Shown here: positions 1-5,187 of the stretch, piece by piece
How the letters are laid out: each line of letters begins with the position of its first letter
Position numbering within the stretch: position 1 is the first letter of the stretch
Assembly: GCA_005882955.1 (NCBI GenBank)
Contig: VBBB01000086.1
Span: 17,559 to 22,745 of the forward strand
Direction: 5' to 3'
DNA length: 5,187 bases
Source of the DNA: Candidatus Bathyarchaeota archaeon
GTDB lineage: Archaea > Thermoproteota > Bathyarchaeia > 40CM-2-53-6
Notes under the pieces: generated by a model
Database searches by the model: none
What the model was told of the DNA's origin: nothing
Seen by the model: the letters and a program-made list of their open reading frames with translations, nothing else
Made by a program: the position numbers and the translations under genes

Positions 1-702
1 CGCACCGTTCAAATTTGTTCTGTCGCCGATTCCGACCATCGCGATTTTACCCGCGGGAATGAAATCGCCACCTTCGAATGTCCCAGGTGCCTTCACGCGA
101 TTGACTATTTTCGCGCCAGCCATTTCGAGTATGGTGCTTGTTATGTCCGGTTCCATCCGACGCTGCGGCTTGGACATTCTGCCAACAATCAAGCCAAGGT
201 CTGATGCAACTTGTTGGTCCCGCATGAAGAACAGGTTCGCGAGGGGCACGTCGAGCTGTACTCGAGGGTACATCATTCTGACGCCCCTCTTCTGGTCCAG
301 TCTAATGCTAGGCCTGAAAACTAGAACGCTGAAAATGGTCTCTATGCCGAGCTCCGGCAAGTTCCTCTCGAATTCGCGGCGCGCCCTTTTGACTTCAGCG
401 GCTGGACCCTCGAACTTCACAATCCCTTTCGCATATTTCGTTAGCATCCCTACAAGCTCAGGATCCTCTCTGGCTAGCTTGATCGCGAGATGTTTGAGTC
501 GGTGGACTCTTACTCCTGTCAGATCAAGTGCATGTTCAAGCTCTCTATGCTCATGGATCGCTTCGTCCATGTTGAAGGCTCGTTCGTAGAGGAAGGCGAA
601 GGGCTCGATGAGCCCGAAGAACATCTCAGTTCCGGGTCTGTGAATCACTACATCCTGTAGAGCGTCCCATTCTGCTCTGACTCTAGAATCCAAGAAAGCC
701 AC
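1..702 (-). CDS. arcA: Arginine deiminase, N-terminal 234 residues (3' end beyond window)
   Basis: Reverse-strand translation gives 234 codons without a stop, running off the left edge. The protein hydrolyses the guanidinium group of L-arginine to citrulline and ammonia in the cytoplasm. Family signatures seen: HRPGTE (residues 21-26), ANLFFMRD (155-162, the family's FTRD block with Thr replaced by Met; D162 would be a substrate-binding/catalytic Asp), GTFEGGDF (207-214, E210 matching the catalytic Glu), and GIGDRTN (224-230). The His and the nucleophilic Cys lie in the missing C-terminal part, so activity cannot be judged; the family is usually about 400 residues. The start is not certain: an in-frame stop lies upstream, no ATG fits, GTG at 702 is the first usable codon and TTG at 693 the second. 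It begins 7 bases after the ornithine carbamoyltransferase stop, so the two are probably co-transcribed. Another amidinotransferase-fold enzyme is possible, but the neighbour favours a deiminase. Confidence 0.85.
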   Translation of the reverse strand, partial: MAFLDSRVRAEWDALQDVVIHRPGTEMFFGLIEPFAFLYERAFNMDEAIHEHRELEHALDLTGVRVHRLKHLAIKLAREDPELVGMLTKYAKGIVKFEGPAAEVKRARREFERNLPELGIETIFSVLVFRPSIRLDQKRGVRMMYPRVQLDVPLANLFFMRDQQVASDLGLIVGRMSKPQRRMEPDITSTILEMAGAKIVNRVKAPGTFEGGDFIPAGKIAMVGIGDRTNLNGA

Positions 703-709
703 GCCAAGG

Positions 710-1633
710 CTACTTCTGACGCAGAAGCCACTCTAATACAGACGCCGCACCGTAGAGCTTGTTCTCGCCCTGCTGCCACACGATCGAGTGTTTGCCCTCG
801 ATCACATCATCAGTGATCTCAAGACCTCTGTGAGCCGGCAGGCAGTGCATGACACTGGCGTCTTTCTTCGCAACCTTCAGAAGATCATTGTTGATCTGGT
901 AGCCGTTGAAATCCTTCATTCTCTTCTCCTTCGAAGCCTCGTCGCCCATGCTGACCCAGACATCCGTGTACAACAAATCCGCATCCTTGGCAGCCTCTAA
1001 CGGATCATGAGACACATCAATACTGCCGCCCGCAGTTCGAGAGGTTTTCTCCGCTTCCCTAAGAACTGTCGCGTTCGGCTCATAGCCTGCCGGACAAGCT
1101 ACAGAGATGCTCATTCCCTCAAGTGCCCCGCCGAGAAGCAGAGAGTTGCAGACGTTGTTCCCATCGCCGACATAAGTGAGCTTCAATCCTTTCAATTTCC
1201 CCTTCGCCTCCTGAATAGTGAAAAGATCGGACACGATCTGTGTCGGATGCTCAAGGTCGCTCAACGCGTTGATAACGGGCACACTCGAATACTTCGCCAA
1301 CTGCATCACTGTGTCGTGCGAGTAGACTCTCGCAACAATCCCGTCAAGATAACCGCCCAGAATCCTCGCTGTATCCTTCACCGGCTCTCCTCTACTAAGC
1401 TGAAGCTCATCGGCGGCCAGGTAGATTGAGTCCCCACCAAGTCTACGGGCAGCAACCTCGAAACTCGCCCGGGTCCGGGTTGACGGCTTCTCAAAAAGCA
1501 GCCCGGCAATCTTCGCCCTTAGTGTGAAGAGAGACCGTCCTCGTTTGATAATGGTCTTAATCGCCTTGGCTCTCGCGAGAACTCTATCCATCTCTAGTTT
1601 GGAAGCGTCGGCGACTGAAAGGAAACTTTTCAA
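710..1633 (-). CDS. argF/arcB: Ornithine carbamoyltransferase
   Basis: Full-length protein of 307 residues, the normal size for this family. It interconverts ornithine plus carbamoyl phosphate with citrulline plus phosphate. All key motifs are present: FEKPSTRTR (47-55, carbamoyl phosphate binding), HPTQ (129-132), GDGNN (156-160), DVWVSMG (224-230, the SMG loop that contacts ornithine and separates it from aspartate carbamoyltransferase), and HCLPAHRG (263-270, with the active-site Cys 264). The start is a TTG: an in-frame stop lies upstream with no ATG/GTG between, and the N-terminus MKSFLSVADAS matches the usual FLS-x-AD opening; the next Met (15) would cut that off. No clear ribosome binding site is seen. 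The adjacent arginine deiminase suggests the catabolic direction (citrulline to ornithine and carbamoyl phosphate), but sequence alone does not separate anabolic from catabolic forms, and it might serve both. Confidence 0.96.
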   Translation of the reverse strand: MKSFLSVADASKLEMDRVLARAKAIKTIIKRGRSLFTLRAKIAGLLFEKPSTRTRASFEVAARRLGGDSIYLAADELQLSRGEPVKDTARILGGYLDGIVARVYSHDTVMQLAKYSSVPVINALSDLEHPTQIVSDLFTIQEAKGKLKGLKLTYVGDGNNVCNSLLLGGALEGMSISVACPAGYEPNATVLREAEKTSRTAGGSIDVSHDPLEAAKDADLLYTDVWVSMGDEASKEKRMKDFNGYQINNDLLKVAKKDASVMHCLPAHRGLEITDDVIEGKHSIVWQQGENKLYGAASVLEWLLRQK

Positions 1634-1677
1634 TTTGAGACTCTCGACATCCAGTGAGAATGGAAGACGGGCCTAGT

Positions 1678-1697
1678 ATGTGAACTTCATGTCACAT
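1678..1697. promoter_or_regulatory. Inverted repeat in divergent intergenic region, possible operator
   Basis: ATGTGA (1678-1683) and TCACAT (1692-1697) are perfect inverted copies with an 8-base spacer. They lie about 45 bases before the ornithine carbamoyltransferase start and 28 bases before the first ATG upstream of the phosphoesterase. The position would suit a dimeric regulator of either gene. A 6-base dyad can arise by chance in a region this size, so the regulatory role is a guess. Confidence 0.3.
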
Positions 1698-1777
1698 GCC
1701 CTGCTTGATTCGACGACGTTTGCTCATGGAAAATACAACCGGCGAGTGGGCCAGGTTCTGGAAAAACCGATCACGTT

Positions 1778-2725
1778 GTGATCATAGTCAAGGAGAACCA
1801 CTCCTTCGACAATTACTTCGGCACCTTCCCCGGAGCTAACGGGATGAGTATGCCGAGGTCGCCTAATCCACCCCTTCACGACCCAGACCATCGTCACAGT
1901 GCCTGGCTGACCCGCCAGACGACTTCTGTCCGCCAACAGTTCGTCGAGGCCGACATACCAGCTTACTTTGCCTATGCTAGAAAATTCACGCTCTGTGACC
2001 AGTATTTCACCGATGTCGCTGGACCTTCGACGCCGAACCACCTGATGCTCCTAGCCGCCAACTCTCCCTTCATAGACAACCCGAAACCCGGAGACCCTTC
2101 TAGAATCTCATCCTCGCTTCCACTGAGCCTTGAAGCTCGCAATCTGACTTGGGGCAACTACGGCGGATATGCGTTTCAATATCTTAGCGGTGTTGGGGGA
2201 AGGAACAAGTTCACCTCTGACCAGTTCGCAAAGGATGCGTCAACCGGAAAACTCCCGAACGTGTCCTGGCTCTACGCTTCGAGCCAGTTTGACGAACACC
2301 CTCCCGACCCCGGAAAGGGCCCCATGGGCAACGTAACTACAGGTATGCAGTGGACCGTAAACCAGGTAATCGCTATCGTGAAGGGCGGGCTCTGGTCGAG
2401 GGTTGCGATCTTCATTACCTGGGATGATTGGGGAGGATGGTACGACCACCTCGACCCGCCCAACGTCGAGACTTGGAAGCTGGCGACTCCACAGCCATCC
2501 TACAAGGGAACACAGTTCCGATACGGCTCACGGGTCGGTTGTCTTGTGCTCAGCCCGTTCGCGAGATCCGGCTATATCTCGAAGAGCCTACACTCACACG
2601 TCAGTCTCGTCCGTTTCTGCGAATCCTTGTTCGGGCTACCCGCGCTGAACCAGAGGGGCGCGCAGGCTGATGACATGTCGGACTGTTTCGATTTCAAACG
2701 ATCGCCTGCTCCGCCACCCGCATAA
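1778..2725 (+). CDS. Phosphoesterase of the AcpA / phospholipase C family
   Basis: The 315-residue protein has the signatures of the family of acid phosphatase AcpA and bacterial non-haemolytic phospholipases C, which hydrolyse phosphate mono- or diesters using metal ions. Seen: ENHSFDNYFGTFPG (6-19, metal-ligand Glu-Asn), GPSTPNHLM (82-90, the block holding the family's Ser/Thr nucleophile), FDEHPP (171-176), WDDWGGWYDH (215-224, the paired Asp metal ligands 216/217), RVGCLVLSPFA (252-262), HSHVSLVRFCESLFGLP (272-288) and a terminal SDCFDF (301-306). The catalytic domain is therefore complete. The start is doubtful. GTG at 1778 is the first usable codon in frame, yet coding sense extends upstream as KTDHVVIIVKEN, the usual first beta strand. 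ATG at 1726 lies in another frame and would join if one A of the run 1762-1766 were absent. No signal peptide is visible, unusual for a largely exported family. Substrate unknown. Confidence 0.85.
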   Translation: MIIVKENHSFDNYFGTFPGANGMSMPRSPNPPLHDPDHRHSAWLTRQTTSVRQQFVEADIPAYFAYARKFTLCDQYFTDVAGPSTPNHLMLLAANSPFIDNPKPGDPSRISSSLPLSLEARNLTWGNYGGYAFQYLSGVGGRNKFTSDQFAKDASTGKLPNVSWLYASSQFDEHPPDPGKGPMGNVTTGMQWTVNQVIAIVKGGLWSRVAIFITWDDWGGWYDHLDPPNVETWKLATPQPSYKGTQFRYGSRVGCLVLSPFARSGYISKSLHSHVSLVRFCESLFGLPALNQRGAQADDMSDCFDFKRSPAPPPA

Positions 2726-2847
2726 GGGCCCGCCTTGCCGAGGTAGGCTCTTTCGGACCGTCTTTTGACCAAATGATTCTCTGGCAGAAGTTGTCGAGCA
2801 TTAGAGGCAACTACATGTACCATTTCGATTGAATCTTCGTCTGAGCG

Positions 2848-4080
2848 TTGCCGTCTCTTGAGATCATACTCTCTGCCTTCCTCGCAATCTCGCTAACAGC
2901 GACGATCATCTCCAGCAAGGCCAGAGCTCCCTACACGATCATTCTCGTGCTCTTCGGAGTTGCGATAGCCGGCTCCTCACTCTCCTCCATCCTCGGAGTT
3001 AGCCTACTCTTCGACAGCTTGGTAGGTGGAGGCCTCTTCGTCGGACTCGTCCTCCCGCCATTACTCTTCGAAACAACTATGAACATTCGATTTGAAGAGT
3101 TTCGAGCCGTCGCGAGACCCGCTCTCCGGCTCGCCACGGTGGGAGTTGTCATAGCAACGGTTGTCGGAGGACTATTTCTCTGGCAGATAATTCAACTCCC
3201 ACTCCTCCCATCCTTCCTTTTCGCCAGCATCATCGCCCCGACAGACACGGCCACAGTCCTTGAAATCTTCAGACGAGCAAAGCTTCCCCGAAAACTCTCG
3301 ACACTGATGGAAACGGAAGCCGTGTTCAACGACGCCACCGGAATAACCATCTTCACCATACTTCTCACGTCACTAGACGTCTCCCGCCTCTCCCTCATCG
3401 ACGCTGCGGTCAGCTTCGCATCGATCTTCGGAGGAGGAGTAATAGTAGGACTCCTAGTCGCACTAGGCGCTCACCTTCTCTCGAGAATTGTAACTGATCC
3501 CATGTCCGAAACAATGATAACAATCACGACAGTCTACGGCTCCTACACCGTCGCAAGCGCTCTAGGCTTTTCAGGAATAGTAGCAGTCGCGATCGCCGGG
3601 CTCTACTACGGAAACTCAACGGTAAGGACCTGGGTTCTTCCCCAGACTACTCGAACTGTCAGAAACTTCTGGAGAATCACCGCGTTCATCGCCAACTCAC
3701 TAGCCTTCCTATACATCGGACTCAGCACCGACCTGGCCCGAATTCGCGCAGACCTCCTACCAATCGGACTCGCGTTTACAGCGGTGACAATCGCACGCTT
3801 CTCATCCGTCTACCCGCTACTCGGAACCTCCAAGATAAACGGAGAACCGATTCCGAGATCCTGGAAGAACGTGGCAATGCTGGGAGGAATAAGAGGAGCA
3901 CTATCTATTGCACTCGTAGCCTCGCTACCGGCCACGATCCCGTCAAGAGACGTGATCACCTCGATGGTACTAGGAGTAGCGTTCATTTCCATAATACTTC
4001 AAGGTCCTATGCTATCCAGCTACGTCCGCAGAAAGTTCCCAAGGAAAGTCGAAGTTAGACCCCTCTCAAGAAATTTCTAA
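2848..4080 (+). CDS. Na+/H+ antiporter, CPA1 (NhaP) type
   Basis: A 410-residue, strongly hydrophobic protein with about 12 membrane segments, near the usual length for archaeal NhaP proteins without a long tail. It would exchange Na+ (or K+/Li+) for protons across the cytoplasmic membrane for pH and salt homeostasis. Family marks seen: LPPLLFE (69-75, Glu 75), SIIAPTDTATV (127-137, unwound helix with Thr-Asp 132-133), ETEAVFNDATG (155-165, with the ND pair 161-162 that binds the cation and proton in CPA1 exchangers), GFSGIVAVAIAGLYYG (240-255), FIANSLAFLYIGL (280-292), and GGIRGALSIALVASLP (346-361). By analogy with characterised NhaP structures, E75, D133 and D162 would be the ion-site acids. 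The ND motif predicts electroneutral exchange. The start is TTG at 2848, because a TGA lies two codons upstream and the N-terminus opens directly into the first helix. Its 3' end faces the next gene with a 13-base gap. Exact ion preference cannot be read from sequence. Confidence 0.93.
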   Translation: MPSLEIILSAFLAISLTATIISSKARAPYTIILVLFGVAIAGSSLSSILGVSLLFDSLVGGGLFVGLVLPPLLFETTMNIRFEEFRAVARPALRLATVGVVIATVVGGLFLWQIIQLPLLPSFLFASIIAPTDTATVLEIFRRAKLPRKLSTLMETEAVFNDATGITIFTILLTSLDVSRLSLIDAAVSFASIFGGGVIVGLLVALGAHLLSRIVTDPMSETMITITTVYGSYTVASALGFSGIVAVAIAGLYYGNSTVRTWVLPQTTRTVRNFWRITAFIANSLAFLYIGLSTDLARIRADLLPIGLAFTAVTIARFSSVYPLLGTSKINGEPIPRSWKNVAMLGGIRGALSIALVASLPATIPSRDVITSMVLGVAFISIILQGPMLSSYVRRKFPRKVEVRPLSRNF

Positions 4081-4093
4081 TCTGAACAATACT

Positions 4094-4540
4094 CTAGCCG
4101 AGACGCGTTTTCGATACGTGGCGGGCTCGTCTTCCCAACAGACCAATGACCACAGCGACCACCCAAATCGTCACGATAATTACGAGGTCAACACTCGGAA
4201 TCATCGAGAGCAAATTGTTCAAGCTGCCGATAGTGTCAACGTAGAGGATTCGGGGAAACAGGCCAAATGCCCAGAGAAAAACTGGGATAGCTAGTAGCGT
4301 TCCAACGAATAGCCAGCGGCCAAGCCTTAGACTCCCGGAATATTCGGCTAGCTGATCCAGCTCGTCGAGCTGAGAAGATTCTCCTACAAGATTCTCTTGA
4401 TCTTCGCCTATGTCCCGCGTGGATTGCGCCTGACGGTTCAGGCTTCTTAGAATCTGGTCAGTGGCTGTCTGGGCTCCTCTCTTTCTGGTTTCTCCGGAGA
4501 AATCGAATCGGTGGCGAGCGCGCGGGCGTTTCTCTTCCAA
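4094..4540 (-). CDS. Hypothetical membrane protein with two transmembrane helices
   Basis: I do not recognise a family. The 148-residue product has a hydrophilic first half: basic at residues 1-22, then polar and acid-rich around 44-66 (several Glu/Asp/Gln). This is followed by a membrane helix at about 76-95, a 20-residue loop, a second helix at about 117-136, and a basic tail (GRRARHVSKTR). The positive charges on both ends suggest that both termini are cytoplasmic, with a short outside loop. The start is TTG at 4540, the first usable codon after an in-frame TGA three codons upstream. A TATA-like TATTAAT lies 26-32 bases before it, as expected for a leaderless archaeal transcript. It is convergent with the antiporter gene. 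It could be a membrane-anchored accessory or sensor protein, but nothing in the sequence assigns a role. Confidence 0.7.
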   Translation of the reverse strand: MEEKRPRARHRFDFSGETRKRGAQTATDQILRSLNRQAQSTRDIGEDQENLVGESSQLDELDQLAEYSGSLRLGRWLFVGTLLAIPVFLWAFGLFPRILYVDTIGSLNNLLSMIPSVDLVIIVTIWVVAVVIGLLGRRARHVSKTRLG

Positions 4541-4739
4541 AGCTGTTCAGCTGGGCTCTCAACTCATTAATAGTGAATGCAAACACTTGGGCAAGCCAGT
4601 ACTAAGCCGCTGGCGGCCGCGGAATCTGGGTAAAGCCCGCACAACGATTTACGCGTGGATCCAGGACATCAGAAAGCTGGCCCAGCACAGCTATCGCATG
4701 ATCTTCCTGATCTGTTCCTTGGCCTGTTCCAGAACCGCG
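4541..4739. other. Intergenic stretch without a confident gene
   Basis: About 200 bases between two minus-strand genes. It holds the TATA-like element at 4566-4572, a GC-rich patch with the near-palindrome GCCGCTGGCGGC (4606-4617), and at 4691-4744 a minus-strand segment in a different frame that may be the displaced 3' end of the small gene to its right. One plus-strand frame reads TTIYAWIQDIRK near 4645-4680, weakly reminiscent of a transposase helix-turn-helix, but without further support. No tRNA-like fold was found by eye. Confidence 0.4.
4566..4572 (-). promoter_or_regulatory. TATA-like box of the two-helix membrane protein gene
   Basis: On the minus strand the sequence is TATTAAT, located 26-32 bases before the TTG start at 4540. 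That spacing fits an archaeal TATA box driving a transcript that begins at or next to the start codon, which agrees with the lack of a Shine-Dalgarno sequence. No convincing purine-rich BRE is seen just upstream. Confidence 0.4.
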
Positions 4740-4925
4740 TTAACCTTGTTCGACGATCACTTCTTCCTGAATTGAAAGTTCCTTGATCCTCCTCGCCTCT
4801 TCGATCGTGTTGCTGATAGCCTCAGAGACGAGTTTCAGTTTCGGTGGAATCGTCTTTCTTCGATCTTTCATGCTTCTGCCCACAAGACTCTTACGAGATA
4901 TGATGGTTAGTGACATCTCGGCCAA
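4740..4925 (-). CDS. Small charged helical protein, possibly frameshifted near its end
   Basis: A 61-residue open frame (TTG start at 4925; ATG at 4916 gives 58 residues and is equally plausible). I do not recognise a family. The first third is basic (MKDRRKTIPPKLK). The rest is amphipathic, helix-like and rich in Glu/Lys/Arg (EAISNTIEEARRIKEL), with codon use like the neighbouring genes. The frame ends EEVIVEQG-stop, but in another frame the next codons (4744-4691) read VNAVLEQAKEQIRKIMR-stop, continuing the same helical character. Deleting one base of the GG at 4744-4745 would give a single protein of about 77 residues. The gene diverges from the reductase-like gene with a gap of about 42-51 bases. 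It could be a DNA-binding or coiled-coil protein, but that is only from composition. Confidence 0.45.
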   Translation of the reverse strand: MAEMSLTIISRKSLVGRSMKDRRKTIPPKLKLVSEAISNTIEEARRIKELSIQEEVIVEQG

Positions 4926-4934
4926 CGCTTACCG

Positions 4935-4950
4935 TTAATAGTACTAGTAC
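4935..4950. promoter_or_regulatory. Divergent promoter core with perfect 10-base palindrome
   Basis: TTAATA (4935-4940) runs directly into GTACTAGTAC (4941-4950), which is identical to its own reverse complement. On the plus strand, TTAATA is centred about 30 bases before ATG 4968, a typical archaeal TATA position for a leaderless transcript. On the minus strand the same AT-rich patch sits about 25 bases before ATG 4916. The palindrome overlaps where transcription factors or a dimeric repressor would bind for both divergent genes. Function is inferred from position only. Confidence 0.4.
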
Positions 4951-4967
4951 ACGATCCAAACGGACAG

Positions 4968-5187
4968 ATGTCTAGTATGAGAGTTGGCATTCTCGGTAGT
5001 GGCGATGTGGGGAGAGCGTTAGGGAAAGGATTCGTTAACCGTCAACACGAAGTAAAGATCGCCTCGCGGACTCCGAATAGCGACAAGCTGAAGACCTGGG
5101 TCAATCAAGTGGGAAGACACGCATCAACCGGAACGTTTGCAGACTCCGCAGCCTTCGGGGACATCATCGTCTTAGCAACTAATGGCT
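4968..5187 (+). CDS. F420-dependent NADP oxidoreductase-like protein, N-terminal part (runs off right edge)
   Basis: The 73 visible codons form the start of a Rossmann fold: RVGILGSGDVGRALGKGF with the GxGxxG dinucleotide-binding loop, then HEVKIASRTPNSDKL, where the Ser-Arg after the second strand is where this family contacts the NADP 2'-phosphate, and later GTFADSAAFGDIIVLAT, the third and fourth strand pattern of the family. Members move hydride between NADPH and coenzyme F420, or are related predicted dinucleotide-binding enzymes of unknown substrate; the C-terminal half needed to decide is missing. Start choice: ATG 4968 and ATG 4977 are in the same frame three codons apart. I prefer 4968 because the TTAATA element is centred about 30 bases upstream, but 4977 gives the more family-like opening (MRVGILG). 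No Shine-Dalgarno sequence precedes either. Confidence 0.85.
   Translation, partial: MSSMRVGILGSGDVGRALGKGFVNRQHEVKIASRTPNSDKLKTWVNQVGRHASTGTFADSAAFGDIIVLATNG

Noticed and set aside
59..589. Plus-strand open frame of 176 codons
   Set aside because: It is antisense to the arginine deiminase, whose minus-strand frame carries clear family motifs; the plus product is Ser/Arg-rich and featureless.
788..1429. Two plus-strand open frames inside the carbamoyltransferase region
   Set aside because: They are shadows of the full-length, motif-complete minus-strand enzyme.
1724..2041. Minus-strand open frame of 105 codons
   Set aside because: It overlaps the conserved catalytic start of the phosphoesterase on the other strand and shows no domain signature.
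2726..2790. Possible terminator after the phosphoesterase (T-run in GTCTTTTGACC near 2760-2770)
   Set aside because: The T-run is only four bases and no stable hairpin precedes it.
2403..2823. Several plus- and minus-strand open frames within or over the 3' end of the phosphoesterase
   Set aside because: They lie in other frames of a strongly conserved domain and have shadow-like composition.
4600..4680. Possible tRNA or structured RNA in the GC-rich patch
   Set aside because: No TψC-like GTTCRANYC box, acceptor stem or anticodon arm could be folded by eye; the GCCGC/GCGGC pair has a two-base loop that cannot form a hairpin.
4461..4775. Plus-strand open frame of 104 codons
   Set aside because: It runs antisense to the start and promoter of the membrane protein gene and into the small minus-strand gene, and lacks a coherent domain; only a weak helix-turn-helix-like piece was kept as a low-interest note.

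Overview
The window looks archaeal, most likely from a mesophilic member of the TACK/Thermoproteota side. That placement is an inference. Its grounds are that no start codon has a convincing Shine-Dalgarno sequence, most genes start with TTG or GTG, two genes have a TATA-like element about 29-31 bases before the start codon (as in leaderless archaeal transcripts), and a coenzyme-F420-dependent-reductase-type dinucleotide-binding gene is present. Base composition is moderate (roughly half GC by eye). A bacterial origin is not excluded.

Left part (1-1633, minus strand): a two-gene arginine catabolism unit. Ornithine carbamoyltransferase (710-1633) comes first, and seven bases after its stop an arginine deiminase begins, cut by the window edge (1-702). 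Together they would turn arginine into citrulline and ammonia, then citrulline plus phosphate into ornithine and carbamoyl phosphate. A carbamate kinase to make ATP would be expected nearby but is not in view.

Middle (1634-4080, plus strand): after a divergent intergenic region with a 6-base inverted repeat comes a phosphoesterase of the AcpA / phospholipase C family (1778-2725). Its true N-terminus is uncertain, because a one-base change in an A5 run would link it to an upstream ATG. After a 122-base gap follows a complete CPA1-type sodium/proton antiporter (2848-4080).

Right part (4094-5187): a two-helix membrane protein of unknown function (4094-4540, minus strand) converges on the antiporter. 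Next come a roughly 200-base stretch with no confident gene and a small charged helical ORF (4740-4925, minus strand) that may be frameshifted near its end. A short divergent promoter region with a perfect 10-base palindrome leads to the 5' part of a Rossmann-fold F420-dependent NADP reductase-like gene (from 4968).

Apart from the deiminase/carbamoyltransferase pair, the genes show no obvious shared pathway. I saw no mobile element, CRISPR array, tRNA or rRNA, and no convincing undescribed system; the points worth checking are gene starts, possible frameshifts and regulatory sites.
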